This document shows, piece by piece, positions 34,029-42,814 of a stretch of 64,000 nucleotides of DNA. The stretch covers positions 806,001 through 870,000 of the forward strand of contig JAVYIN010000005.1 of NCBI GenBank assembly GCA_035968315.1, in the 5' to 3' direction. The position numbers and the translations under genes are program-made. The notes below the pieces were generated by a model, which was given only the letters and a program-made list of their open reading frames with translations, was not told the DNA's origin and made no database searches. Source of the DNA: Nitrospira sp. GTDB taxonomy: Bacteria; Nitrospirota; Nitrospiria; Nitrospirales; Nitrospiraceae. Every line of letters begins with the position of its first letter. The stretch's first letter is position 1.

Positions 34029-36865
34029 CTCGGCGTCGCTTTCTGACCATCAGCCGCTTCGTAGGATTCTTGGAGAAGCTGTGCCACATGCTTCACGTCG
34101 GCCTTGCCCTTCAAGCCGTGCTTCAATTGAATCATGCAGGCCGGGCAGCTCGTCGCCACGACGTCAGCCCCCACCTGATCGATCGCCCGCGCTTTCCGCT
34201 CGAAGATCTTCTGCGACGTGTCGTAATCCTTCACCAGGAACGTCCCGGCCCCTCCGGCGCAGCGATCGGCATCGGGCATCTCGGCATACTGCACCCCAGG
34301 CAAGGCCGACAGAATCTTGCGCGGCTCCTTCGTCACACCCGCGGCGCGCAAATGACAGGACGAGTGGTAGGTCACACGTGTCGTCCCGCTCGCCGCCGCG
34401 GCCATGGCAGGATGTGCGGAGGAACGGCTGACAAATTCCGCGATATGCACCACTTTCTTGGCCAGTCCTTCCGCCTGCCGCCGCTCCTCCCCCTCCTCAA
34501 AGAGGGCCGGATAGTCTTTCAACATCAGCGTACAGGAGGCACAGCCTGTCACAACGGTGTCGTATGAAGCAAACGAGACGAGGTTGAACCGCGCCCCCTC
34601 CCGCGCCAGGTCCTGATGCCCGTAGGTTTGCACCGGCGTCCCCGAGCAGCGCTGCGGCGGGAGCGCCGGCTCGACGCCGTGTTTGCGCAAGACCGCAATC
34701 ACCGCATCGCCCACCCCGTCGTCGAAATAGTTCGCGGCGCAGCCGTGAAAATAGGCAACCCCACCAGCAGGCTTTGCGCCAGCCTGTGGAATGAGGTCCG
34801 CATGCCGGTCGCGCAGGTGGCGCGACGCCAGCCTGGGCAGGAGCAAGTCGTGCGGCAATTTCGCCGTCGGCGCGAGCAGTTTCATCACAGGATTCGAAAC
34901 CCATTCCAGAATCTTCCGGACCAGTGGCCGATCCCACAGCAGCTGAGTGTGCCCCAACAGCCGCAGCAAGGCCCCGAAGGGCTCCCCCTTCGCCTGCCAG
35001 CGGAAGATCCACCCGGCCAGCCGGTTGGGATGCTCAGCCCGTTTCTTCAAAATGAGGTCCGACACATCGACGCCAGCCGGACAGGCCGTGCGGCAGGACT
35101 TGCAGTTCAGACAGGATTCCACCACCCGCTTTGAGTTGAGATAGCTGTAATCCTTCGACGTGACGATCTCAAACCAGCCCCGCGAGCTCATGTCCTCCGA
35201 TTGGAACACATCGTAGACCGGGCAGACGGCATTGCACTTGGCGCAGGTCGCGCAGGACTTGGACAACCTGGTGTAATCGATGTGTTCGGTAAAGGAGGCC
35301 TCGCTGATCTTGATGCCGGGATTGAGCACGCCACTGGGATCAAAACTCTTTTTGACCTGGACAAAGAGGTTGTAGAGATCGTCGCCAAACATCTTCCTGA
35401 CATACTCGGCGCGAATCCGTCCGTCGCCATGTTCGCCGCAGATGGACCCGCCAAAGCGATTCAGAACGGCTCCATGAATCTCATGATACCCCTGAACCAT
35501 CTTTTCGAAGTCATTGGAATCATTCACATCGAGGAGAGGAACGATATGCGCGTTTCCATTGCCGATATGCCCGAAAATCGCCACCGGCACCTGCTGCCCC
35601 GCGAAGAACTCTTCCAGATAGCGGATCAATTCGCTGATCCGATCCGCCGGCACCACCACATCGTCCACGAAATTGATCGGCTTCTTGCGCGGATCGAATC
35701 GATAGAGCGTGGGATACAAGGCCTTGCGCGCCTTCCACAATTGCTCACGCTGCTCCGGATCGAATGCCAGCGTCAGGTCAGCGGCCAGGCGGAAGGGCCG
35801 GCAGACCGCCGCCATGCGTTCCGCCTGTTCCTGGAGATCAACATCCACGGAATTGGCATCCAGCTCGGCCAGCAAGGTGGCGGCCGCATCGGCGGGGATG
35901 CCGTGTTTTACCCGCCCGATCAGTTCCAGCGTATTGGCATCCATCACTTCCAGCGCGCTCGGCTCCAGCGCGAGCAACGCCGGTACCGCCGCCCCCACAT
36001 CCTCCAAATGCCGGAAATGGATGAGCGCGGTCAGCGTGGCCTTCGGCTTCTCAACCAGACGAAGAGTGGCTTCACTCACAACACCGAGCGTGCCCTCGCT
36101 GCCGACAAACAGCTTGGGCAGATCAAACTCCCCCTTTGCCAGCCCATCGACCAGCCCAAATACATTATAGCCGCAGCTATTCTTGCTGACCGTCGGGCGC
36201 TTGGCTGAAATGGCACCAGCCTGCCCCTGCACCAGGCTCAAGACCGTCCGCAACGCCGGGCTGGAGGCCAGCAGCCCCGTCAACACAGGATCGTTCAGCG
36301 CGTAGGCCTTCGCCTCCAGCCACGTGCTGGATTCGAGACAGACCCGCAGCCGGGACACATTGTCCTTCACGGCCCCATACCGCAACGTATGCGGCCCGGC
36401 TGAATTATTGGCCAGCATGCCGCCCAGCTTGCACATGTCGCCGCTGGAGGGATCAGGCCCAAAGAGCAGCCCCTGCCGCGCGAGCTGTTTATTCAACTCC
36501 GCCAGGACAATCCCCGGCTGCACCCTGGCCCAACGCTCGTCCTGATTGACTTCGAGGAGGCGATTCATGCGGGACACGTCCAGAATGATCCCGCTACCGA
36601 CCGCCGATCCGGTGAGATTGGTCCCGGCAGCGCGCGGTGTCAGAGGAATGCCGCGTGACACGGCATAGGTCACCGTCGCGGCAATATCCTCTTCCGACTC
36701 CGCCAGCACCACCGCCTTAGGCTCCATGCGATAGATGCTGGCATCCACGGCATAGGCCGTTTTGGTCGGGAAATCGTCTTTGACCTTGTCGGCTCCCAGC
36801 GCCGCGCGCAGATCGGCGGCAATGGCGTGGGAGCGGTCTGGGAGAATGAGAGTTGGTGCGCTCAT
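34025..36865 (-). CDS. FAD-linked oxidase fused to Fe-S/CCG domains (GlcD-GlcF or D-lactate dehydrogenase type)
   Basis: A 946-residue protein. The N-terminal half is an FAD-binding type-4 oxidase (LTPRAAGTNLTGSAVG, KLFVGSEGTLGVVSEATLRL, and VAIFGHIGNGNAHI, then GGSICGEHGDGRIRAEYV). Two 4Fe-4S motifs follow (CATCAKCNAVCP and CLNCKSCRTACP). Two CCG-type cysteine clusters follow (YFHGCAANYFDDGVG and the HSSCHLRAAGV...CAGGAGTF region). The layout matches glycolate oxidase or D-lactate dehydrogenase fusions that pass electrons to the respiratory chain. It is translationally coupled to the diheme cytochrome gene. The substrate, glycolate, D-lactate or another 2-hydroxyacid, is not fixed by sequence. 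A divergent 2-hydroxyacid dehydrogenase gene adjoins it. Confidence 0.92.
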   Translation of the reverse strand: MSAPTLILPDRSHAIAADLRAALGADKVKDDFPTKTAYAVDASIYRMEPKAVVLAESEEDIAATVTYAVSRGIPLTPRAAGTNLTGSAVGSGIILDVSRMNRLLEVNQDERWARVQPGIVLAELNKQLARQGLLFGPDPSSGDMCKLGGMLANNSAGPHTLRYGAVKDNVSRLRVCLESSTWLEAKAYALNDPVLTGLLASSPALRTVLSLVQGQAGAISAKRPTVSKNSCGYNVFGLVDGLAKGEFDLPKLFVGSEGTLGVVSEATLRLVEKPKATLTALIHFRHLEDVGAAVPALLALEPSALEVMDANTLELIGRVKHGIPADAAATLLAELDANSVDVDLQEQAERMAAVCRPFRLAADLTLAFDPEQREQLWKARKALYPTLYRFDPRKKPINFVDDVVVPADRISELIRYLEEFFAGQQVPVAIFGHIGNGNAHIVPLLDVNDSNDFEKMVQGYHEIHGAVLNRFGGSICGEHGDGRIRAEYVRKMFGDDLYNLFVQVKKSFDPSGVLNPGIKISEASFTEHIDYTRLSKSCATCAKCNAVCPVYDVFQSEDMSSRGWFEIVTSKDYSYLNSKRVVESCLNCKSCRTACPAGVDVSDLILKKRAEHPNRLAGWIFRWQAKGEPFGALLRLLGHTQLLWDRPLVRKILEWVSNPVMKLLAPTAKLPHDLLLPRLASRHLRDRHADLIPQAGAKPAGGVAYFHGCAANYFDDGVGDAVIAVLRKHGVEPALPPQRCSGTPVQTYGHQDLAREGARFNLVSFASYDTVVTGCASCTLMLKDYPALFEEGEERRQAEGLAKKVVHIAEFVSRSSAHPAMAAAASGTTRVTYHSSCHLRAAGVTKEPRKILSALPGVQYAEMPDADRCAGGAGTFLVKDYDTSQKIFERKARAIDQVGADVVATSCPACMIQLKHGLKGKADVKHVAQLLQESYEAADGQKATPR

Positions 36866-36971
36866 AAAAGATCGTGGCGCATTCTAGACGGTCCCAGAGA
36901 GAGAGAACAAGTCAGCGGTTGTTGCGGGAACCACGATTCCCGTACAATGCGGCCTCGCTCACGAGGACACG

Positions 36972-37934
36972 ATGCCGCTTCCCTCACTGTATATCACTCG
37001 ACTGCTCCCTGCACCTATCATGGAGGCGATCCGTACCCGCTATGCGCTGGTCTCGGAACCGCGCGAGGGTGACATTCCCACCGCCGAGGCCATGCGGCGC
37101 GGGTTTGCTGATGCCGATGCGGTCATCTGCACGCTGGCGGACCCGATCACCGACGAGCTGTTCGCCGCAGCGCCACGGCTCAAGATCGTGGCGAACTATG
37201 CTGTCGGCTATAACAACATCGACGTCGCCACCGCCACGCGGCGCGGCATCGTGGTGACAAACACCCCGGAGGTGCTGACCGATGCGACCGCCGATCTGGT
37301 CTGGGCCTTGATGCTCGCCGTGGCCAGGCGCGTGGTCGAAGGCGATCGCTGGGTCCGCACAGGGCAATGGCCAGGCTGGGCTCCGACTCAAATGCTGGGC
37401 ACCGAGGTTGCCGGAAAAACGCTGGGCATCATCGGGATGGGGCGCATCGGCCAGGCCGTGGCACGGCGGGCGTCTGGATTTGACATGCCGGTGCTCTATG
37501 CGAGCAGACACAAGCTGCCTCACAGCGCGCTCTATACCGGATGGACACGGGCTTCGATTCGGCAGGTCTTTGAACGGTCAGACTTCTTGTCGCTGCACGT
37601 GCCCCTTACCGAATCGACCCGCCATCTGATCGGCGCCAAGGAGCTGGCCCTCATGAAACCCGGTGCCATCCTCATCAACACGGCGCGCGGCCCGGTGGTC
37701 GATGAGGCCGCACTGCTGGCGGCGCTGCAACAAGGAACGATTGCTGGTGCCGGACTGGATGTGTATGAGCGGGAACCCACCCTACAGGCTGGACTCGAAC
37801 AACTGCCGAACGTGGTACTGCTGCCCCATTTGGGGTCTGCGACACAGGACACCCGGATCAAGATGGGACTGATCTGTTTGGAGAATATTGCCGCAGTGCT
37901 GAGCGGATGCGCACCGATCAACCCGGTGCACTAG
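36972..37934 (+). CDS. D-2-hydroxyacid dehydrogenase (glyoxylate/hydroxypyruvate reductase-like)
   Basis: A 320-residue NAD(P)-dependent enzyme. The Rossmann nucleotide-binding motif is GMGRIGQAVA, and the catalytic residues appear in order: Arg in NTARGPVVDE, Glu in VYEREPTL and His in LLPHLGSAT. The substrate loop near the N-terminus reads VANYAVGYNNIDV. This resembles glyoxylate reductase or hydroxypyruvate reductase. GAGG precedes the start. It is divergent from the FAD/Fe-S dehydrogenase gene with 106 bases between, so the two may interconvert related hydroxy- and keto-acids, for example glycolate and glyoxylate. Confidence 0.9.
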   Translation: MPLPSLYITRLLPAPIMEAIRTRYALVSEPREGDIPTAEAMRRGFADADAVICTLADPITDELFAAAPRLKIVANYAVGYNNIDVATATRRGIVVTNTPEVLTDATADLVWALMLAVARRVVEGDRWVRTGQWPGWAPTQMLGTEVAGKTLGIIGMGRIGQAVARRASGFDMPVLYASRHKLPHSALYTGWTRASIRQVFERSDFLSLHVPLTESTRHLIGAKELALMKPGAILINTARGPVVDEAALLAALQQGTIAGAGLDVYEREPTLQAGLEQLPNVVLLPHLGSATQDTRIKMGLICLENIAAVLSGCAPINPVH

Positions 37935-37944
37935 ACGCTCTCAA

Positions 37945-39888
37945 CTAGCTCGCGATACGAAATTCGGCAGGGGCCTGGAGACACTTTTCCCGAAGCGATT
38001 CCAACCGCTTGGGAACATCGTGGAAGGAGGGGATCGTCTCGTAGGTCTGCGCAGCCTGTTCCCACAGTGACTCCACTTCATACAACCGGCCGAGCTCATA
38101 CCGAATCGCTTGGCCCTTCGCCCCCTGACAGCGCGGATCCGAAAGGGCCGCCTCCAGCCCTCGAATCGCCTGGCGATACTGCCGCTGCTCCTTCATGCAG
38201 ACGGCCGTCATGAGACAGGCGTCGAGATAAAAGGAATCGGAGGCTTTCGCGATGTACAACTCGTCCAGGGCGTCATCGTAGAGCCCCATGTTCTTATAGG
38301 CCACCCCCAGGGTGTAGTGCGCCTCGTAGTCCGGCTCGCTCTGCGGCGGCGCGGCGGCCTCAGCCGACACAACAGCGAGGGACACCGGTTCCACAACTGA
38401 AATCACCGACAGCTCCTCGACAGGTGGCACCACAAGAACTGCTTCTTCTAACGCCTGTGCCACGACTGGCGCAACCGTATCGGTCGCGGCCAGCGTCTCG
38501 CATTCAATGGGATCGGGAGGAGGCGCCAGATGATCGAACGAAGGCGCCGCAACGCCCCGCGCATCAACGACCGCATCAGGAACGGCCCCAACGAGGGAGA
38601 AGGTCGATTCATCCGAAGCGGCCGCTGACACGGGAACACTTGAACAAGGCTCCGGTTCGGTTCCGGCCGCGGCGGCCTCCGTCGGTTGAACGGCGGATTC
38701 AGCCACAGGCTCGCCCGCTATCTTCGCCGACAACCGGGCCACCAGCGCCGATCCTGGGGCGAGGGCTTTGACCTTCTCAAACAACTCCTCATGCAAACTC
38801 TCCATCCCCGGCTCGGGATGGGCCAAGAGCAATTCGACGGCCTTGGCATATTGCTCCGCCGCGGCTGCCGCCTCCCCTTTTTCCTCGCACAACTCCGCAT
38901 AGAGCTCCAGCAAGGGAACCGAATTGGGCTCGGCCGCGAGAAACTCCGCGATCAGGGCTTCGGCCAGGGGATACTCTTGCGCGCGCAACGCGGCCCCGGC
39001 CAGAAACCGATATTCACCGAGCGCCACCTGAATATCGCCGCGCAGCAAATGCAGCCGGGCGAGCAGCTGGCAGACTTGCGGATTCCCCGGTTCTCTGGTG
39101 AGCAACTGATTCAGAATCGCCTCGGCCCCGGCATATTGCTGTTCATCCATCCGGCGGGTCGCTTCGGCCAGTAGATCCAACGGCTCCGTCGACTTAGCCG
39201 CCAAGGTCACCGGCCGGCCGGAAGCCTCCGCCTGCAACGATGGCGCCCCGCCCTTGGCCGCACTTTCCACAAATTGCGCGGCTTCGCTATTCTTCGGATC
39301 GATCCGCAACACGGCCAAGTAGGCATCTTTCGCCTCATTGTACAGTCCCTGGGCGGATCGCTCCCGGCCCAGCTGGAGATACACCTTGGTGGCTTCATCC
39401 TGCAGATTTTCCTGCAGACAGAGTTCGGCCACACGCTGTTGCGCATCCAGATTGGAGGGATCCTGGCTCACGATTTTCTTGTAGATGTCGAGCGCGTCCT
39501 TGCTCTTCTGCGCCTTGAGGTAATGCTTCCCCAAGGTCTGATAGTCCTGGACCGCGCTGCTGATCAAACCCCGTTCGGCATTGAGATCGCCCAGATGACG
39601 ATAGACCTCATAACAGGTGGGATCGACTTTGAGGACCTTCTTGTAGGTGGCGATCGCTTTTAGGGTGGCGCCTTCGGCTCGGAATGCCGCGGCCGCCTGG
39701 AGAAAGGCCGTCACGGCTTCGGCAACGCCGTTTCGCTTGAGATAGAGATCGCCGATGGAGTTGTGCACACTCCCGTCGTTTGGCACCTCCTGTGCGAGCT
39801 TTTTCCACTCGGCAATAGCCGCATCAAACTGGCCGCGAGCGGCCAGCGATTGTGCGCTGTGCAATACCTTGCTACGGTCGAGAGCCAA
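37945..39888 (-). CDS. Cytoplasmic tetratricopeptide-repeat protein
   Basis: A 647-residue protein built largely of TPR units (FDAAIAEWKKLAQEVPNDGS, GVAEAVTAFLQAAAAFR, AIATYKKVLKVDPTCYEVY, ALDIYKKIVSQDPSNLDAQ, and again DEATKVYLQLGR). The middle section (about 410-520) is low-complexity, rich in Ala, Pro and Val. The C-terminus again has TPRs (YEAHYTLGVAYKNMGLYDDAL). The likely start is a TTG at 39886-39888, because AAGGAG precedes it at a six-base spacing; ATG-initiated longer forms add 37 odd residues. No signal peptide is visible. The role is not recognisable. Confidence 0.8.
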   Translation of the reverse strand: MALDRSKVLHSAQSLAARGQFDAAIAEWKKLAQEVPNDGSVHNSIGDLYLKRNGVAEAVTAFLQAAAAFRAEGATLKAIATYKKVLKVDPTCYEVYRHLGDLNAERGLISSAVQDYQTLGKHYLKAQKSKDALDIYKKIVSQDPSNLDAQQRVAELCLQENLQDEATKVYLQLGRERSAQGLYNEAKDAYLAVLRIDPKNSEAAQFVESAAKGGAPSLQAEASGRPVTLAAKSTEPLDLLAEATRRMDEQQYAGAEAILNQLLTREPGNPQVCQLLARLHLLRGDIQVALGEYRFLAGAALRAQEYPLAEALIAEFLAAEPNSVPLLELYAELCEEKGEAAAAAEQYAKAVELLLAHPEPGMESLHEELFEKVKALAPGSALVARLSAKIAGEPVAESAVQPTEAAAAGTEPEPCSSVPVSAAASDESTFSLVGAVPDAVVDARGVAAPSFDHLAPPPDPIECETLAATDTVAPVVAQALEEAVLVVPPVEELSVISVVEPVSLAVVSAEAAAPPQSEPDYEAHYTLGVAYKNMGLYDDALDELYIAKASDSFYLDACLMTAVCMKEQRQYRQAIRGLEAALSDPRCQGAKGQAIRYELGRLYEVESLWEQAAQTYETIPSFHDVPKRLESLREKCLQAPAEFRIAS

Positions 39889-39954
39889 ATGTCGCTCCTT
39901 AGACAGGAATACGCAAACGCTAACAGTCTCCCCCCAGTTTGTAAACGAAAATGG

Positions 39955-39997
39955 CAAAAACAAAGGGCCTGCCTCCCCCAAGGGAAAGACAGGCCCC
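39955..39997 (-). terminator. Rho-independent terminator of the cold-shock gene
   Basis: On the minus strand GGGCCTG and CAGGCCC (plus-strand arms 39990-39996 and 39965-39971) form a GC-rich stem with an inner loop containing TCCCTTGGGGGA, followed directly by TTTGTTTTT. It lies 30 bases downstream of the cold-shock gene. Confidence 0.85.
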
Positions 39998-40026
39998 ATG
40001 AAATTCCGGCACTGCGCAGGGCGGGA

Positions 40027-40245
40027 TTACGATGCCGCCACGGCAGCCTTCAGCACATTGGCGGCTTGCGGCCCCTTGGCGCCTTGGACGATATCAAATT
40101 CGACGTTCTCGCCTTCCTTCAGCGTCTTGAACCCATCGCCTTGCAAGGCCGAATAATGGACAAACACATCGTCGCCGCTATCGAGGCGGATAAATCCAAA
40201 CCCCTTCCGGTCGTTGAACCACTTCACCGTTCCTTTTGTCTTCAC
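40027..40245 (-). CDS. Cold-shock domain protein of the CspA family
   Basis: A 72-residue nucleic-acid-binding protein with the RNP1 motif KGFGFIR (residues 14-20) and RNP2 VFVHYSAL (residues 27-34). The family functions as an RNA chaperone. It is followed by a good intrinsic terminator and is a single-gene unit. The 5' side (40246-40536) holds no other gene; it should contain the promoter and a long leader, but no specific cold-shock box can be claimed. Confidence 0.95.
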   Translation of the reverse strand: MKTKGTVKWFNDRKGFGFIRLDSGDDVFVHYSALQGDGFKTLKEGENVEFDIVQGAKGPQAANVLKAAVAAS

Positions 40246-40536
40246 AATGCCCCCCTTTCCTCAATGACCACGCATAGTTGCGCAGCCGGCCGGATAAGCC
40301 GTAGATGGACTCGAACACAGGCGATGAAATGTAATGGCAATTCGAGGAGAAGACTGGACGGGACCCTGCAGGAAAAAATACATCACTCGCGGAACCCATC
40401 GGTAAAATGAAAATCGCGCTGGAAGTAACATAGCAATTCACCCTTGTCAAGCAATTCTTCCGCGCGCATAAGATTTCCCCTGCGGTTTACAAGGCTGGGC
40501 GACTTCCCTATAGTGACGGAACAGTTCCCATTGACG
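40246..40536. other. Divergent intergenic region between cspA-like gene and lptF
   Basis: No gene is supported in this stretch. It separates the leftward cold-shock gene from the rightward lptF and should hold the promoters of both. GC content falls toward 40370-40450. The longer open frame of lptF upstream of 40537 has no good ribosome-binding site. Confidence 0.4.
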
Positions 40537-41637
40537 ATGACACCTGTGATTCTACGAACCCTGCTCGACCGCTATATTTTCACCGAACTGCTCTCCCCCT
40601 TTGGGCTGAGCCTCGGCGCCCTGTGCTTCGTCATGCTCACCAGAGAGCTGCTCCGCCTCGTCGAACTCCTGGTGTCCAAGGGAGTCGGCCTTTGGGCGGT
40701 CATGAAAGTCTTCGCCACGCTGCTGCCGTCCTTCTTGGTCCTGACGCTGCCCATTGCCGGCATCATTGCCTCGATTACGGCCTTTGGACGCCTCTCCTTC
40801 GACAAGGAGCTCGTCGCCATGCGCGCGGCGGGATTGAGCCTCTTCCGCCTGACCCAGCCGGTCCTCCTGTTCGCCATCTCCGTGTTTGGCTTGACCCTGC
40901 TGCTCTCTCAATGGGGGCAGCCCTGGAGCTCGCTCAATCTCAAGAAGGTCGCGCTGAACCTCTTGCGCGATCAACTCGTGCTGGCGCTCGAACGCGGCAC
41001 GTTCAACGAACCGATCCCGAATGTGATGATCTATATCCCCGACAGCCAATCAGGGCAGCCCGCTCCGGGCATTTTCGTCTCGGACGAACGGGTGCGCGAT
41101 GAACCGCGCATCATTGTCGCCGAACACTACGAGGTCCTCATGGACGCCGAGCACGAGCAAGTCGCGCTCCGGCTAGTCAATGGGGTGATTCATAGCCGTC
41201 CGGATGTCGTCGATCAATACCAGCAAGTCTCGTTTACGAATTACGATTTGAAGATGAACCTGAGTCAAAGCGGCTATGCCGCGACCGAAGAACGCCCCAC
41301 CTACGCCAGCATTCTGGCAACATTGAATGCGACCCAATGGAAGGATCAACAGGCCTTGCGCCGCCTGATGGAGCACTATAAAGATCTCGCCTTCCCGACG
41401 GCGTCGCTGGTCTTCTGCCTGATGGGCGTGCCTGTCGGCATTGTCTCCAAACGCTCGGGCCGCATGGGGGGATTTGCCGTCGGCGTCCTGATTGTCGTGG
41501 CCTATTATATTTTGAACATCGCCTGCGAATTTCTCGTGACCACGCTTTGGATCTCCCCGTTTGCCGGCGCCTGGCTGCCGAACGGGCTGTTCACGCTGCT
41601 CACGATCGGACTCTTCTGGAACATGAGCCGCCAATAG
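40537..41637 (+). CDS. lptF: LPS export permease LptF (YjgP/YjgQ family)
   Basis: A 366-residue inner-membrane protein. The ATG at 40537 begins MTPVILRTLLDRYIFTELLSP, typical of the family; the longer frame to 40444 would add 31 residues with no leader function. Membrane segments are at about residues 20-40, 55-75, 100-120 and in the last 100 residues, enclosing a periplasmic beta-jellyroll. FTELLSPFGLSLGALCFVM and SFDKELVAMRAAGLS are hallmark segments. LptF joins LptB2 and LptG in extracting LPS from the inner membrane. lptG starts 5 bases after its stop. Confidence 0.9.
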   Translation: MTPVILRTLLDRYIFTELLSPFGLSLGALCFVMLTRELLRLVELLVSKGVGLWAVMKVFATLLPSFLVLTLPIAGIIASITAFGRLSFDKELVAMRAAGLSLFRLTQPVLLFAISVFGLTLLLSQWGQPWSSLNLKKVALNLLRDQLVLALERGTFNEPIPNVMIYIPDSQSGQPAPGIFVSDERVRDEPRIIVAEHYEVLMDAEHEQVALRLVNGVIHSRPDVVDQYQQVSFTNYDLKMNLSQSGYAATEERPTYASILATLNATQWKDQQALRRLMEHYKDLAFPTASLVFCLMGVPVGIVSKRSGRMGGFAVGVLIVVAYYILNIACEFLVTTLWISPFAGAWLPNGLFTLLTIGLFWNMSRQ

Positions 41638-41642
41638 CCGTT

Positions 41643-42734
41643 ATGACGATTCTCTTCCGCTATATTCTCCGCGAATACGCCAAGATTTTCCTCATGTGTT
41701 TCTCCGGATTGATGACCATCTATCTCGTCATCGACTTTTTCGAAAAAGTCCGCCGGTTCCTGCGCTATGACGCCAACATGCTCGACGTGCTGACTTACTT
41801 CGCGCTCAAAACGCCGGCCATCTCGTTCCAAATCTCGCCGCTGGCCATCTTGATGGCCACACTCCTGACACTGGGCCTCTTCTCCCGCAACAATGAAATC
41901 ACCGCCATGCGCAGTTGCGGCATCAGCCTGCCGTGGATCGCCTCTCCGTTCCTGATCTTTGCCACGGTCATCTCCCTCATCCTGCTCAGCTTCAGCTCGA
42001 CCGTCATCCCGCTGGCATCCGAAAAAGCGGAACAGATTCGCCTGGTCAACATCGAGAAAAAGCCCGCGCCCTCGACGGTCAAACCGGCACATCCATGGGC
42101 GAGAACCGACGCCAACACCTTGATGCATATCTCCGAGATCGAAATCGGCGGGGCTATCCTCCACAACGTCCATCTCTACCACTTGCAGAATGGATTCCGG
42201 CTGGACCGGATGACGGAAGCCGCCACGGCGCAATACGGTCCGGAGGGGTGGATGCTCTCACAGGGCAATCAACGCCGCTTCAATCCGAACGGCACGGTGG
42301 CGCTGATCGAGTTCACGCAACAGCCCATCGATCTCTCCCTGATTCCCGACGACTTTACGACCTGGCTCGCGGGAGAGTCCGACACGATGACGGTCCGGGA
42401 AATCCGGCACTACCTTGCCCGCTTCAAAGACGAGGGGTTCTCCTTCGCCCGTCTCCGCACGGACTATTACGGACGCCTGGCCTTCCCCTTCGTCGCCATC
42501 ATTATGGTGATCGTCGGGATCGCCTTGAGTCTGCGCCGGAGCGGCGTGCGCGGAGGCAGCATGGCCATGGGCATCGGCCAGGCCTTCGTGGTCGGCTTCT
42601 GCTACTGGACGACCCATTCCATCGCCATCGCCTTGGGCCGGGGCGGCGCGCTGGAGCCCATGCTCGCCGGATGGATGGCCAATCTCCTGTTCGCCAGCTT
42701 CGGCCTCTATCTCCTGCTCAAAGTTCGCTATTAA
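41643..42734 (+). CDS. lptG: LPS export permease LptG
   Basis: A 363-residue inner-membrane protein. The ATG at 41643 gives the typical opening MTILFRYILREYAKIFLM; earlier in-frame codons would overlap lptF. It carries FFEKVRRFLRYDANMLDV and the conserved NNEITAMRSCGISLPW segment, and four to six membrane spans at both ends around a periplasmic domain. Together with LptF it forms the heterodimeric permease of the LPS transport machine. LptB, LptC and LptA are not encoded in this window. Confidence 0.9.
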   Translation: MTILFRYILREYAKIFLMCFSGLMTIYLVIDFFEKVRRFLRYDANMLDVLTYFALKTPAISFQISPLAILMATLLTLGLFSRNNEITAMRSCGISLPWIASPFLIFATVISLILLSFSSTVIPLASEKAEQIRLVNIEKKPAPSTVKPAHPWARTDANTLMHISEIEIGGAILHNVHLYHLQNGFRLDRMTEAATAQYGPEGWMLSQGNQRRFNPNGTVALIEFTQQPIDLSLIPDDFTTWLAGESDTMTVREIRHYLARFKDEGFSFARLRTDYYGRLAFPFVAIIMVIVGIALSLRRSGVRGGSMAMGIGQAFVVGFCYWTTHSIAIALGRGGALEPMLAGWMANLLFASFGLYLLLKVRY

Positions 42735-42814
42735 GGGCGGGGGAATCGGTTGACTGCGTGCGGACCTTCCGGTAAGTAAAGACTGGTGGCTATGTCTCAC
42801 AAGGAGCTCATCGC

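Noticed and set aside
35201-36208. Open frame of 335 codons antisense to the FAD/Fe-S dehydrogenase
   Set aside because: The opposite strand has a strongly supported gene with FAD and Fe-S motifs across the whole stretch; the antisense frame is compositionally a shadow.
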